Assembly: GCF_963678635.1 (NCBI RefSeq)
Contig: NC_087066.1
Coordinates: 12,880,517-12,944,516 of the forward strand
Source: Symsagittifera roscoffensis
Lineage: Eukaryota; Xenacoelomorpha; Acoela; Convolutidae
Direction of reading: 5' to 3'
DNA: 64,000 bases
In this document: one piece after another, positions 21,964 to 31,662 of the stretch
How positions within the stretch are numbered: the stretch's first letter is position 1
Layout of the letters: every line of letters starts with the position of its first letter
Position numbers and translations under genes: made by a program
Notes under the pieces: model-generated
What the model was told of the DNA's origin: nothing
Databases searched by the model: none
What the model saw: the letters and a program-made list of their open reading frames with translations, nothing else

Positions 21964-22244
21964 ACTCACCCCTTTTTTTAGAAAATTAAGCTGTTCGATT
22001 CTTACAGTTACCATGGTGAAAATTTAAACACTTTAATGGTTAAATACTTTAGTTATAAAATTTAAAGAGAACATCAAACGAAAAAGTTATAAAGATAAGT
22101 TAGGTTTTATCTAGAGCTTCCTTCCGAATTCAAGCTCCACATTGTACGATCTGAGGATCGCTATCTTCCTCTGTGAAGCCTCAAGTTTTTGTTGCAACTT
22201 CACGATTTTCTTCTTTTTAATTTTGTTTTTGATTCGTAGTCTGC

Positions 22245-22886
22245 TCATTCCGTCCGTAAGTTGTTGAATGTCGTCCTGTTCTTCCTGTCTGTTTTTATAT
22301 GGTTCGGAAAAGCAGTTATTCCTTCGAACGGGATGGTGACTTGCGTGCCTCCTGCCTTGAGGATGTAGCCGTGTTCCTCCCTCTTCTTTAATTTCCAGAA
22401 GTTGTTTTCGTTCTTTATAACCACTTCTGGCTGGGTTATAAAGTCGATAGGCATCATCGCCTTTTCCATTGTCGTTGAGTTGACGACTTCAATGAACGAT
22501 GGCAGTTTCCATCTGTTAAAATTTTCCTTTATTGAGTACTTTAAACTCGTTATATATTTTGGATTTTCTGTATCCAATTTGGTTTCTCTGCACTTCTGCA
22601 GCTCCAATCTTTGGGTTAAACTGGGAAAGTTGCGAGGGTTCTTATTTAACTCGTCGTCCATTGACAAAGATTGAACTGCTACCGGTTTCCGTTGTTTCTT
22701 CCTGAGAGGCAGCTTTCTTTTAAATTCCTCTGGTGCAGGGTCTGCATTTTGGCAGTTCCAATTTAAAATTGGGTCGTTAAATAAACAATTAAGACAATGG
22801 TCTTTTGTGTGTGTGTAGTATTTCGCAATACTACAACTCACCCCTTTTTTTAGAAAATTAAGCTGTTCGATTCTTACAGTTACCAT
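22245..22886 (-). pseudogene. chimeric copy of TE1 ORF alpha
   Basis: 213-codon frame. The first 42 codons are translated from the polypurine tract and LTR start, and the rest is ORF alpha. The N-terminus (with a C...H...HCLNC pattern) is therefore a by-product of the rearrangement. The ORF beta copy overlaps its stop by ATGA, as in the main copy. Confidence 0.55.
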
Positions 22887-23116
22887 GGTGAAAATTTAAA
22901 CACTTTAATGGTTAAATACTTTAGTTATAAAATTTAAAGAGAACATCAAACGAAAAAGTTATAAAGATAAGTTAGGTTTTATCTAGAGCTTCCTTCCGGA
23001 TTCAAGCTCCACATTGTACGATCTGAGGATCGCTATCTTCCTCTGTGAAGCCTCAAGTTTTTGTTGCAACTTCACGATTTTCTTCTTTTTAATTTTGTTT
23101 TTGATTCGTAGTCTGC

Positions 23117-23644
23117 TCATTCCGTCCGTAAGTTGTTGAATGTCGTCCTGTTCTTCCTGTCTGTTTTTATATGGTTCGGAAAAGCAGTTATTCCTTCGAA
23201 CGGGATGGTGACTTGCGTGCCTCCTGCCTTGAGGATGTAGCCGTGTTCCTCCCTCTTCTTTAATTTCCAGAAGTTGTTTTCGTTCTTTATAACCACTTCT
23301 GGCTGGGTTATAAAGTCGATAGGCATCATCGCCTTTTCCATTGTCGTTGAGTTGACGACTTCAATGAACGATGGCAGTTTCCATCTGTTAAAATTTTCCT
23401 TTATTGAGTACTTTAAACTCGTTATATATTTTGGATTTTCTGTATCCAATTTGGTTTCTCTGCACTTCTGCAGCTCCAATCTTTGGGTTAAACTGGGAAA
23501 GTTGCGAGGGTTCTTATTTAACTCGTCGTCCATTGACAAAGATTGAACTGCTACCGGTTTCCGTTGTTTCTTCCTGAGAGGCAGCTTTCTTTTAAATTCC
23601 TCTGGTGCAGGGTCTGCATTTTGGCAGTTCCAATTTAAAATTGG
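23117..23644 (-). pseudogene. second extra copy of TE1 ORF alpha
   Basis: ORF alpha sequence identical or nearly so to the other two copies, entered from the LTR start at the CCAATT joint. An ATG at 23539 gives 140 codons; the upstream frame stays open through the joint. Confidence 0.5.
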
Positions 23645-23707
23645 GTCGTTAAATAAACAATTAAGACAATGGTCTTTTGTGTGTGTGTAGTATTTCGCAA
23701 TACTACA

Positions 23708-24298
23708 GAATCATCAATTTTTTGGTCAAAAGCCGAACCAGGATCTCATTCATTATCTGGGTATAAGTTAATCTATAAATAATGGACTGCAGCTGATGGA
23801 TTTTTGTAGCTAAACCATCGGAATGGATGGGTTGTTCCTACAGAGCTTAACTCTACAGAGCTTTTTGTTTGCTATGCGCAGGTTACGTTGTAGTTCCTTT
23901 TGGTTTTTTTTTCATTTCTTACTGCTGTCTGTAATTTTACTAGCCTTAACTTCGTACATTTTCTCGTTTTTTTTTTGCTGAAAAACCTAAATATGTCCAA
24001 ATGATTGCGGTTTATATTTTATCGGCTCAGTGACCCAATTCTAAGTAGTTTTAAGGTAAACATAATTTAAATGTTCGCCTCTGGATTGCATAAAAGCTAT
24101 AAAAATATATGTAAAAAATGAACAAAATGCTAAAACATAACAAAATGCTAAATTATATCACATTTTATTGTCTTGGCATCTTTTTGTTTCGATTTGACAT
24201 TTTCGATTTTTTTTACTTAGGGTTTTATTGTTTTGTATCGCTTCGATTCTTATTAAAAAAAAACAGTTTTGAGCATTTATGTGATGCTGCGATTTCAG
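23708..24298. other. noncoding, intron of the lectin gene
   Basis: AT-rich with no ORF of note. Ends GCGATTTCAG at 24298, the acceptor of the next exon. Confidence 0.4.
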
Positions 24299-24436
24299 CC
24301 CGTTGGAAGGATCGAAAAGCGCCTGACCTGATTCCCGAATATAAAATCAACTACACTGAACTGGTCAATGCTATCAAGAGGCCGAAACTAAGTGAGCCAA
24401 AGTTCCAAAAAGTTGAATCTGAAAAACATAGATGGG
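24299..24436 (+). CDS. lectin gene exon: inter-domain linker
   Basis: Acceptor GCGATTTCAG, donor GGGTAAGT. Enters and leaves with phases that join to the exon at 25114. Encodes a Lys/Glu/Pro-rich linker (RWKDRKAPDLIPEYKINY, RPKLSEPKFQKVESEKHRW) with no recognised fold, probably between lectin domains. Upstream exons were not identified; they may be left of TE1. Confidence 0.6.
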
Positions 24437-24636
24437 GTAAGTTACTCATTAATGATGTAAATTTCTTTCTGGAAAATAAAATTTCATCACAGCTTTTATT
24501 TAATTTTGAAATACACTTGCAAGAGAAATCTTGTAATCGAGTACTTTTTTCCATAAATAACTTTTCTTACAAACCGTACTTGCGTTTTCGACTTGCTTTC
24601 TTACTCAATCTTAAAAACTGACAGGTTCCTTCCCAC

Positions 24637-24720
24637 TTGGCCTACAGGTGACGTGGTCGCCTTTACACACTAGGGTCTCGGGTTGGAGTCCCGACCGGGC
24701 CTTGTTTTTCAGCATGTAAT
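24637..24720 (+). repeat. tRNA-derived SINE-like block
   Basis: TTGGCCTACAGGTGACGTGG resembles a tRNA A box region, and GGGTTGGAGTCCCGACC a B box with pairing arms. Lies inside a lectin intron. Confidence 0.4.
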
Positions 24721-25113
24721 CAAATGAAATTGTTTTCCGGTAAAATTGAATTATCCGACTTTCGTTTGTGTGCTCAAACTTTGCCGGCTTAGTTGACACA
24801 TCACGGATGTTTCTTGTGCTGTAAGAATTTTCAATAATTTTGAAGCAAATTTTTTTTCGGCTAATCGTTTTTAAGAACAAATAACGGGGCGATAAAAAAA
24901 TAAGCTAATAATGAGGCTAGCATTGCATAAGCTAGGTAAAATTGCTTCTCACTTAGTCTCCGCGGTAAATTTAAAGAAACTTTTTTTTTTTAAAAGTTAG
25001 AAACTGAATCACACGACTGAAAAGGTTCAAATATGATTAGGTAATCTGCGAACTTTCTTAGAGGTGCCCGAAAATTTCGGGGGTAGTGTGAACAGAAGCT
25101 AATTTGTTTTTAG

Positions 25114-25623
25114 CGTTCTCGAGTGTTTTTGACTGGGAAAACTATTTGGGCACAATAAAGGCGCGCTATTTCGTTGCACCGTCACATGTGAAACTAACCT
25201 GGTTTCAAGCAATCGAGTATTGCAAGTTTTGGGTTGCCTACATGGAACCGGAACGAAACTACGTGGAACAACCTGTCACTTTTCCCATGGCATTTGACGG
25301 TTTCGAGCTGGAGATGATTAGTAGACACGTGAACGAAGTAGACACCACGTATGTTCACATGGCGTACTATCAGTCAAGCACGAAGATGGAGTCCCAGTTG
25401 TGGGGGTACATGGAAACGGTGGTGTACAAAGGATTCAAAAGTCAGAAGATACCCTTTAATGAATGGGGGTCAAATGAACCCGCATGGGGTAAAGAATATC
25501 GTGGGCAACTGCATGATTCAGCCAGAGCTGATCTAGCAGACTTCGACCTATGTCTTTTCATTTGTGCCAACTACACGTACTCAGATTCTGGCGTGGATCC
25601 AGAAAAGTTTAAAAACATACGAC
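25114..25623 (+). CDS. lectin gene exon: C-type-lectin-like domain
   Basis: Acceptor TTGTTTTTAG, donor CGACGTAAAT. Carries most of a CTLD: ARYFVAPSHVKLTWFQAIEYC (the WxxAxxxC helix), AFDGFELEMISRHV, VHMAYYQSS, LWGYMETVVYKGFK, then PFNEWGSNEPAWGKEY, which corresponds to the W..GEPN loop of the family (read here as GSNEPAW), and DLCLFICAN. The EPN-like loop resembles mannose-type binding loops, but the WND motif is not evident. Phase joins correctly to the next exon (overhang C plus CT). Confidence 0.75.
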
Positions 25624-25840
25624 GTAAATGCTTCTTTCATTGTTAAAAGGATTTCATTTTTAATATTCAATGAAAAGGATGGATTTGTTGAGTGCAAATG
25701 AGAGAATGGTCTAAGTAAGACTTAAAAATAGGTTGATTTAAATTAAAAGGACATTCTTTTGGCCCAAAAGAATAGAAAAATGAGTCAGAAAAAATGACAA
25801 TACTTGTTCGGAAAGTATATAACGTTTATTTTTTGTGCAG

Positions 25841-26102
25841 CTCAGAAAATATTCCACTACTATTTCAAAGTGAACCACAAAATATTTGGAGAGTACTGGG
25901 TTGTGAATGAATTGAAGAACTTCATAATGGCGCGCGCGTACTGTCTAAAAGTGTTCGGAGCAGGCTACGACTTGGCAGTCGGAATCAATGACGAGGAGCT
26001 GAAATTTCTCAATAGTCTCAAGAAAAATGCTGAAATGGACGATCATTGTGTGCATTTGGGAATAAGTAGAAGAGAATTTGGACCGCCCCATTTGGTTTAC
26101 AG
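25841..26102 (+). CDS. lectin gene exon: start of a second C-type-lectin-like domain
   Basis: Acceptor TTTTGTGCAG, donor TACAGGTATG. Encodes KIFGEYWVVNELKNFIMARA, YCLKVFGAGYDLAVGINDEE and CVHLGISRREFG, the first half of a CTLD. It is closely related to the exon at 11515 (AEYWVVNRKLEKDAAEKW). The gene therefore has at least two tandem CTLDs. Its remaining exons are not seen before the assembly gap at 26508. Confidence 0.75.
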
Positions 26103-26507
26103 GTATGAATTAAATTAGCAACAATGTACAGTTTTGGGTTTTTCGTAAAAAACGTTTTAAATTTCTATACGCTCAAGTTTATGGTTTGGCCGGTTGACTT
26201 GTGATCTTTTTTCAAATTACTTAAATTTCATTTACAATCAATCATTTTTTCCGATTTTTTCAAGTTTAATGACACTTCACTGACTTTCTGTTGGCCCTGA
26301 TGAGTTTTCCGCTTTATGCTTTTTTATTTAAATTTTGAAAACTTTGAGTTTATTCTTTTCTTTTCTTTCAACTGATTAGCAAGCATCTAATAAGGCTTAA
26401 GAGAAAGCAAATGTTTCTGTTCCACTTGCCGTACTAGCTGCAAAAATTTTGTATATTATGGAGTTTTTGCCTTACATCTTTAATTTTTTGGATCACAATT
26501 TTTGAAC
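26103..26507. other. intron sequence up to the gap
   Basis: AT-rich, no gene seen. The lectin gene is open-ended here. Confidence 0.4.
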
Positions 26508-26707
26508 NNNNNNNNNNNNNNNNNNNNNNNNNNNNNNNNNNNNNNNNNNNNNNNNNNNNNNNNNNNNNNNNNNNNNNNNNNNNNNNNNNNNNNNNNNNNN
26601 NNNNNNNNNNNNNNNNNNNNNNNNNNNNNNNNNNNNNNNNNNNNNNNNNNNNNNNNNNNNNNNNNNNNNNNNNNNNNNNNNNNNNNNNNNNNNNNNNNNN
26701 NNNNNNN
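26508..26707. other. assembly gap of 200 N
   Basis: Exactly 200 N, a conventional placeholder, so the true distance is unknown. The end of the lectin gene and the whole 5' half of the channel gene are missing around it. Confidence 0.95.
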
Positions 26708-26810
26708 CAAAAAAAATTCTGAGTTTACTTGAACATTATCAAGGAAGAGTCCCATTCAGACTCGAATGCGAAGGCAGCCAATGATATTGACCAGGCCATT
26801 TTTTGACCAG

Positions 26811-27013
26811 GTGAATCCTGCTTGGGCTTGTATGCTGGTGCACATTTCCACTCTGCTGATTGGCAACTTCCTCGTCATGAACCTCTTTTTGGCCATGCTG
26901 CTCAACAAGTTCGGACAGGAGGATCTAGTTCAGATCCAGAAGAACACTAACACCACGGCCAAGAAGAGGAACAAGTTCCTAGTCTGCATCGCCAAATGCT
27001 TCAAGAGGAAAAA
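26811..27013 (+). CDS. Nav-type channel exon: IIS6 and start of II-III linker
   Basis: Acceptor TTTTTTGACCAG, donor AAAAGTAAAT. LLIGNFLVMNLFLAMLLNKF is the domain II S6 gate helix (human counterpart VIGNLVVLNLFLALLL). A Lys-rich cytoplasmic stretch follows (TTAKKRNKFLVCIAKCFKRK). The 5' border is chosen from the first good acceptor; sequence upstream does not resemble the channel. Confidence 0.8.
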
Positions 27014-27182
27014 GTAAATATTATGAGGCGGATTTTTGGAGGGAGGGGAAATTAGCGTTTGTTGATTTTGTAGGTTTTTCCATTTTTTTTTTACGAAAAA
27101 TTTTATACAGACAAGATGGCTTTTCTGATTTGCTCAAACATGAGTAAAACATTTTACTTAATATTTTGACTTGGTGCATGAG

Positions 27183-27400
27183 AATTGATGCCGTTCGATA
27201 TCAAGATCAACAACACACTTAGGAAGAAGACGGGTGAGCCCGGGTGTTGTGAGAAGTGCAAAGGGAGGTGTTGTCCGGCAGGCAGGAGGGGGGACTGCAC
27301 GAGATTCAACAGGTGCAGAGCTAGGCTGAGGTGTGTGGTGGAGCACACTGCATTCGAATACATACTCCTCATCACTATTGTGTGGAGCACATTTACACTC
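27183..27400 (+). CDS. Nav-type channel exon: Cys-rich linker and IIIS1
   Basis: Ends at ACACTC/GTATGT. Encodes a cysteine-rich cytoplasmic segment (CCEKCKGRCCPAGRRGDC) followed by RLRCVVEHTAFEYILLI, equivalent to the RKTCYSIVEHNWFETFIVF start of IIIS1 in human channels. The 5' border is uncertain: the acceptor at 27182 does not match the phase of the previous donor, while one at 27222 does but lacks a pyrimidine tract. A small exon may be missing. Confidence 0.7.
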
Positions 27401-27589
27401 GTATGTAAAAGATAAACAGCACATTTTAAAGCTGTTAATTTTTTTTATTTTTGTTAAAGTAAATTTTGCTTGAAAAAGGGCAGAAAATGGAGATAATTAA
27501 GTGCAGAAATTTCTTTTTTTGTACCATATTGAACTGAAACAAAGGGGATGCGATCGCGCCAAAGAAAGAACAACAAGAACATTTCTTGC

Positions 27590-27903
27590 CTTTTTAAGAT
27601 TAATGAACGTAGTGAGTACTCTTATATGAGTCTTGCTGATTTTTTTTTTTTTCAGAAAGAAGTCTTAAAGTGTGTTCACCCTCAATTTTAATTTTTCGTG
27701 GTTTGACTTGTGATTTCTTTTAAATTCAGTTCAATTCCTTTGTTAAAAGGAAGGCAAACTCCACTATCGAGCAGCAAAATTGTAAAGGTCACGAAAAACG
27801 TGATCGACTTCTAATTTCCAAAATTAATTATCAGATTTCCCAGCGAAATAAAAGTTTACCTACTGATCCAGTTTTCTCAAATTGGTTTAATTTTAACAAA
27901 CAA
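27590..27903 (+). repeat. interspersed repeat, left part (split by a hAT MITE)
   Basis: Shares AATGAACGTAGTGAGTACTC and the GAAAAACGTGATCGACTTCT block with 32038-32520. The copy resumes at 28341 after the MITE. Confidence 0.6.
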
Positions 27904-27911
27904 GTGTCCAT

Positions 27912-28332
27912 CAGGGGCGGGTTTAGGATTTTTCGAGGGGGGCTGATTTTGGAAAATTTTGACGACCTTTTTTTTTAGGTCGACCAAATTGATTTTTCGA
28001 GCTCTCCCAAAGCACTGTTTTGCGCCTATTTTGGCAAAATTTTTGCGCCGCAGGCAAATTTTTGAAAAAACAGTCAAAAAAGCCGTTTTTGGGCACTTTT
28101 TGAAAAATTTTGACAAAAAATTCGCGTTTTTTTTGGCGCGCGCTCCCCCTCAAAGTTAGTATGTATTGGCGCCAAAGGCGCCTTTAGAAAAATTTTAGGG
28201 TCGGTCGGCCAAAAATGGATTTCTGAAAAAGTATCAAAGGGGGGACCCTTTGGGTCGGCAGGGGGTCGAATCCCTGAGAGGGGAGGCGTCCGCCCACCGC
28301 CCCCCGCCCCCCCCCCCCTAAATCCGCCCCTG
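27912..28332 (+). mobile_element. hAT-type MITE, complete
   Basis: 421 bp. Starts CAGGGGCGGGTTTAGGAT and ends AAATCCGCCCCTG (inverted ends). Flanked by perfect 8-bp duplications GTGTCCAT at 27904-27911 and 28333-28340, the hallmark of hAT transposition. No transposase ORF. Confidence 0.9.
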
Positions 28333-28340
28333 GTGTCCAT

Positions 28341-28510
28341 CATAAATTGTTCTGCAAATTCAAAAAGCCTTAATGCCATCTATTTATTTCTTCAAAATTC
28401 GAATGTTGAGATTTTTTCCAACAAAGTCAGTATGTTTTTTCTGTTTCCTTGCGTTCATTACTCTTTTCCAACTGTCAGTTAGCTATGTTCTGCAGTTTTT
28501 TCGCATATCT
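28341..28510 (+). repeat. interspersed repeat, right part
   Basis: Continuation of 27590-27903. Matches 32360-32520 through CATCTATTT and CTTTTCCAACTGTCAGTTAG. Confidence 0.55.
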
Positions 28511-28524
28511 TTTTCATGTTTCAG

Positions 28525-28701
28525 ACACTGGACGACGTCTACTTTGAGGAGTACGCGTACTACAGGGAGCCCATGATAGACATAACCAGTCTCTGTCTCG
28601 CTGTCATCTTCTTCGTCGAGTTCGTCATGCGTCTCATTGCACTGGGACCCAAGAAGTACTTCTTCAACGGGTGGAATTTGATCGACTTCGTCATCATGAT
28701 T
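28525..28701 (+). CDS. Nav-type channel exon: IIIS1 end, S2, start of S3
   Basis: Acceptor TTCATGTTTCAG, donor ATTGTAAGT; phase 0 at both ends. TLDDVYFEEYAYYREPMI is the S1-S2 loop (human EDIYIEQR). CLAVIFFVEFVMRLIALG is S2 and GWNLIDFVIMI begins S3. Confidence 0.85.
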
Positions 28702-29398
28702 GTAAGTGGATGTGGAGTATTTAAAAGTGGGGTGTTTCCTGATTTCTAGAGAGCACTTCAGCTTTCAACTTGAAAATTTTTAAATTTTTAATTATTTTCA
28801 TAGGATTTATATTGGATATCATTTCAGAATTAGTAAGATTCGATGAACGTAGTTCAGACCTTATATACAGGGTGTTTTCAAAATATGTTTTTTATGAATC
28901 CTCTCTCATTTAACAAATGTTCGATTGATTGAAGCCGTTTTTTGCAAAAGCAGCAAAAAAACTGCCAAAATTTGATGAAACATTTCATTTGATTGGATTG
29001 TTTTTTGGTCATGCATATTTTAACTGTTATTAAATTTTCACTGCATGTTGAGCTGACCAACCTAATTTGAATTAACCGGTTAAAATGAATTAAGATTTAA
29101 CTTTCAAAATCATTTCTCTTAACTTCGGTTAACTTTGAACAAAAATGATGAGGTCAAAAATATTTACTTTTTTGCTAGCAACTTCATGAAGCAACTCACT
29201 TTGCGAAATTTTAAACCAAGATAACAGCACTAAAACGGGTCATTTGCATTCAATCGAAAATTAAGGAGGAAAACAAGGTAAAATATTGTAAGAAAATCTA
29301 CAAATGAGCCTGTTTCCCTCCCTGATTTTTGTGAAAATTAATGCGAATATTTGTTTATCTTCTGATGAGCTGTGAGGATTGAGTCTTTTTTTCTCCAG
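28702..29398. other. intron
   Basis: AT-rich intron with no repeat recognised. Acceptor TTTTTTCTCCAG. Confidence 0.5.
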
Positions 29399-29468
29399 GC
29401 TACCCTGGTGGATGTGGTGTTTCTGGAAGAAAAATACAGACACAGGTGGAGTGGAGATCTCGATTACA
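29399..29468 (+). CDS. Nav-type channel exon: IIIS3 end and S3-S4 loop
   Basis: 70-nt exon between CTCCAG and a GTCAGT donor, with phases 0 and 1 that fit its neighbours. ATLVDVVFLEEKYRHRWSGD completes S3 and gives a long charged S3-S4 loop. The donor was chosen because it is the one in phase with the next exon. Confidence 0.65.
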
Positions 29469-29603
29469 GTCAGTGTCTCAAATCTCTTTCCCAGTTTTTT
29501 TTTTTCCTCAGTATTTGAAGGATGAAACGTGACAAGCTGGAAAAAATGGTTGATTTTCTGCAATGAAAGTTTGAGTTGCCAATTATACGTTTCATTGTTT
29601 CAG

Positions 29604-29695
29604 ATCCTGATTCGAACACGACAGTGACTGACTTGCTTCGGATCCTCCGAGCACTCAGACCCCTCCGAGCAGTGCAGCAGTGGGAAAACACAAGG
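29604..29695 (+). CDS. Nav-type channel exon: IIIS4 voltage sensor
   Basis: Acceptor CATTGTTTCAG, donor AGGGTGAGT. LLRILRALRPLRAVQQWENT matches IIIS4 (human LRTLRALRPLRALSRFEGM), with Arg every third residue. Confidence 0.85.
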
Positions 29696-30777
29696 GTGAG
29701 TGCGATTAGTTTATTCAAGCGACAAACTGAGAGAATCACTAACTGGTCGAAAGCAACAATTCGCGATTTTTCGAAAAAAGCGACAGCTCGCACCAGGGTT
29801 CAACTGGTATGTCGCAGTTGGGCTGATGCGTGTTGCTTGTTGCGTGCTTGACAGAACCGAGATACGAAGTGTTTTCGAAAACGCCTGACAGTTGCCGCAG
29901 CGAAGCGCTGAAGCGCGTGTAGTGCGCCTACCGCCAGGCCACTGGGAGTGATTTTGAGCTACTATTTGTCGCCAAATGCAAATGGCCGCTTTTTAAAAAA
30001 ATACTTTGCCCTGTCAGGTCGTTTTTGACCAGTTTTTGCTAGTTAATTCGTATTCTACCAGTTGTCCTTTTTGACTACTTGTCGCACTTTTTTTGCATCA
30101 TTTAAACAATTAATACTTTAGTTCGAAATTTCCTTCAGCATCAGAAATAAAGATGAACAATAAATGAAGCTGCAGTTTGCATAAACAAGCTAAACTGTGC
30201 GGGATTCGAAAAGATTCTGAGGTTGCGTATTGTATTTTCATTCCCAATTTTGGCTAATTCAAAGAGAGCTCCTGTAACTTCAATTGTGATATCGTATTAA
30301 ATCTCAATTGATATCAACTTGAAATTAAAAAAAACTCGAAAATATCAAGAAAAATTGACTTAATTGTTTTCGTTTTCAGACTACATTAGACGAAACTTTA
30401 TTAGAGGCTCAGCTCCCACAAGCTACTTGCTACTACATTTTAACGTTATTTTAGCAAGTATGACTCCTCCTTCCATCTTTTCTCCACTAAAAACAAAACT
30501 TACTTGAAAAGATAACAGAAAATGAGACAAAAAACGGAGAAAAATTTCTTCAAGTCGGAATATTCTGTGCTTTTGCGCAGCAACCAGCTTTTTGTTCCAT
30601 TTAGGTATGGTCGATTCCAAGGATTATGAGAATTGATTTTTGTGAACAAAGTGTTCAATGGGAAAACAGTGTGAAAACAGTTTGAGAACATGGTTTTGAT
30701 AGAATTTTCTTTTTTATATGATGTGATTGAACGTTCATTTTCCCAGCTAGTTTTAACAAACTCTGACTTGCTTCCAG
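29696..30777. other. intron
   Basis: About 1.1 kb with no supported gene or named repeat. Ends TTGCTTCCAG. Confidence 0.5.
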
Positions 30778-31062
30778 ATAGTGGTGGACTCCTTCATCAA
30801 GTCCATCCCCTCCATAGTGCAGGTGATGCTGGTCTGCTTCGTCTTCTGGCTCATCTTCGCCATAGCTGGAGTCAATCTGTTCAAGGGCAAGTTCGCAGCC
30901 TGCTACTATGTCCAGACAGGAGCCAGAGTGCCCAAGACGCTGCCTGACTTCCCGGTGATAAACAAAGCCATATGTGATGAGAACCCACAGTTCTTCATAT
31001 GGGTCACGCACCAGATCAATTTCGACAACACCGGGCAGGCTATTCTGGCCCTGTTTCAAGTG
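30778..31062 (+). CDS. Nav-type channel exon: III S4-S5, S5 and pore turret
   Basis: Begins IVVDSFIKSIPSIVQVML (S4-S5 linker and S5; human VVVNALVGAIPSIMNVLL), then AIAGVNLFKGKFAACYY and INFDNTGQAILALFQV leading into the pore. To keep the pore motif intact (FQV then ALFEGW) and phase 0, the donor must be GCAAGT at 31063, a GC-AG intron; the GT donors nearby would delete a residue or break the frame. Confidence 0.8.
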
Positions 31063-31442
31063 GCAAGTGTACTTAGAGTTACTTAAAAGTTTGTTGGAAA
31101 TATCAAGTTAAACGATGCGCCCAAGAAAGAGGTTTCAATGATATGCAAGGCATTCTAGGAGCATGCATCAAAGTTTTGCACTAAAAAATTTAAGTGTTGC
31201 AGATATCAATTAATTTGTTTTCGAAAGTTCATAAAATCTTATAGCCTTAAAAAATTGTTCGATCATTTATATCAGAGAAACTGTAAACTTCAAAATTCGT
31301 GTCATTGATTTTTTAGAATTTCGGGAAAAAAATATTTAGCACTGATTTGTACATATGATGTTTTAGTTTTGTGCACTGGTTGCAAGTAGGCTTTTTGTTG
31401 TATTTTTCTGTGATATTCAATTGTTTTTCTGAATATCTCCAG

Positions 31443-31637
31443 GCGCTGTTCGAGGGTTGGATGGAGGTGATGCAGCAGGCAGTGGACATGGCAGACGACT
31501 ACGACCAGCAGCCGAGCAGAGAGAACAACATCGCCTACTACTTCTTCTTCTTCTTCTTCATCATCTCAGGCTCATTCTTCACCCTCAACCTCTTCGTCGG
31601 AGTCATCATCGACAATTTCAACTCCGTCAAGGAGAGG
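31443..31637 (+). CDS. Nav-type channel exon: III pore and IIIS6
   Basis: Acceptor GAATATCTCCAG, donor AGGGTGAGG; phase 0 on both sides. ALFEGWMEVMQQAVDMADDY carries the selectivity residue Glu (FEGW, human FKGW). The S6 helix ends GSFFTLNLFVGVIIDNFN, a sodium-channel signature. Bases 31446-32490, starting three bases into this exon, recur without a gap at 38315-39359 inside TE2. Confidence 0.9.
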
Positions 31638-31662
31638 GTGAGGTTCACACATGGAAATTAAA

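Larger units (their letters stand above)
12174..23707 (-). mobile_element. TE1: non-autonomous LTR retrotransposon (gag-protease only)
   Basis: Minus-strand order: rearranged 5' end (23707-21964), full 5' LTR (21963-20808), primer-binding site, long noncoding leader with GAAAC-type repeats, two small related ORFs, gag, protease, a 99-residue ORF, two overlapping 3' ORFs, polypurine tract, 3' LTR (13329-12174). No reverse transcriptase, RNase H or integrase motif is visible between protease and 3' LTR, so replication would need enzymes in trans. Left and right copies align over 1968 bp (12174-14141 and 20808-22775) with a constant offset of 8634 and only scattered substitutions, so the insertion is young. 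The exact terminal dinucleotide at the 3' end and the target duplication are unresolved. Confidence 0.75.
21901..23707 (-). repeat. TE1 tandem 872-bp units at the 5' end
   Basis: Two consecutive 872-bp units (21901-22772 and 22773-23644) plus 63 bases of a third (23645-23707). Each unit consists of the first 63 bases or so of the LTR joined to the 3' ORF region plus polypurine tract. Every joint falls at a near-palindromic CCAATTTNAAATTGG followed by GTC, present both in the LTR (13252-13266) and at the start of ORF alpha (14124-14138). The outermost copy ends exactly at the LTR start TGTAGTATT at 23707. Confidence 0.75.

Noticed and set aside
22773-22886. C...HTKDHCLNC zinc-finger-like N-terminus of the 213-codon TE1 ORF
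   Set aside because: It is translated from LTR and polypurine-tract sequence joined by the rearrangement, and is absent from the single-copy arrangement at 14.1 kb.
26508-26707. ORFs spanning the N tract
   Set aside because: They are artefacts of translating N.
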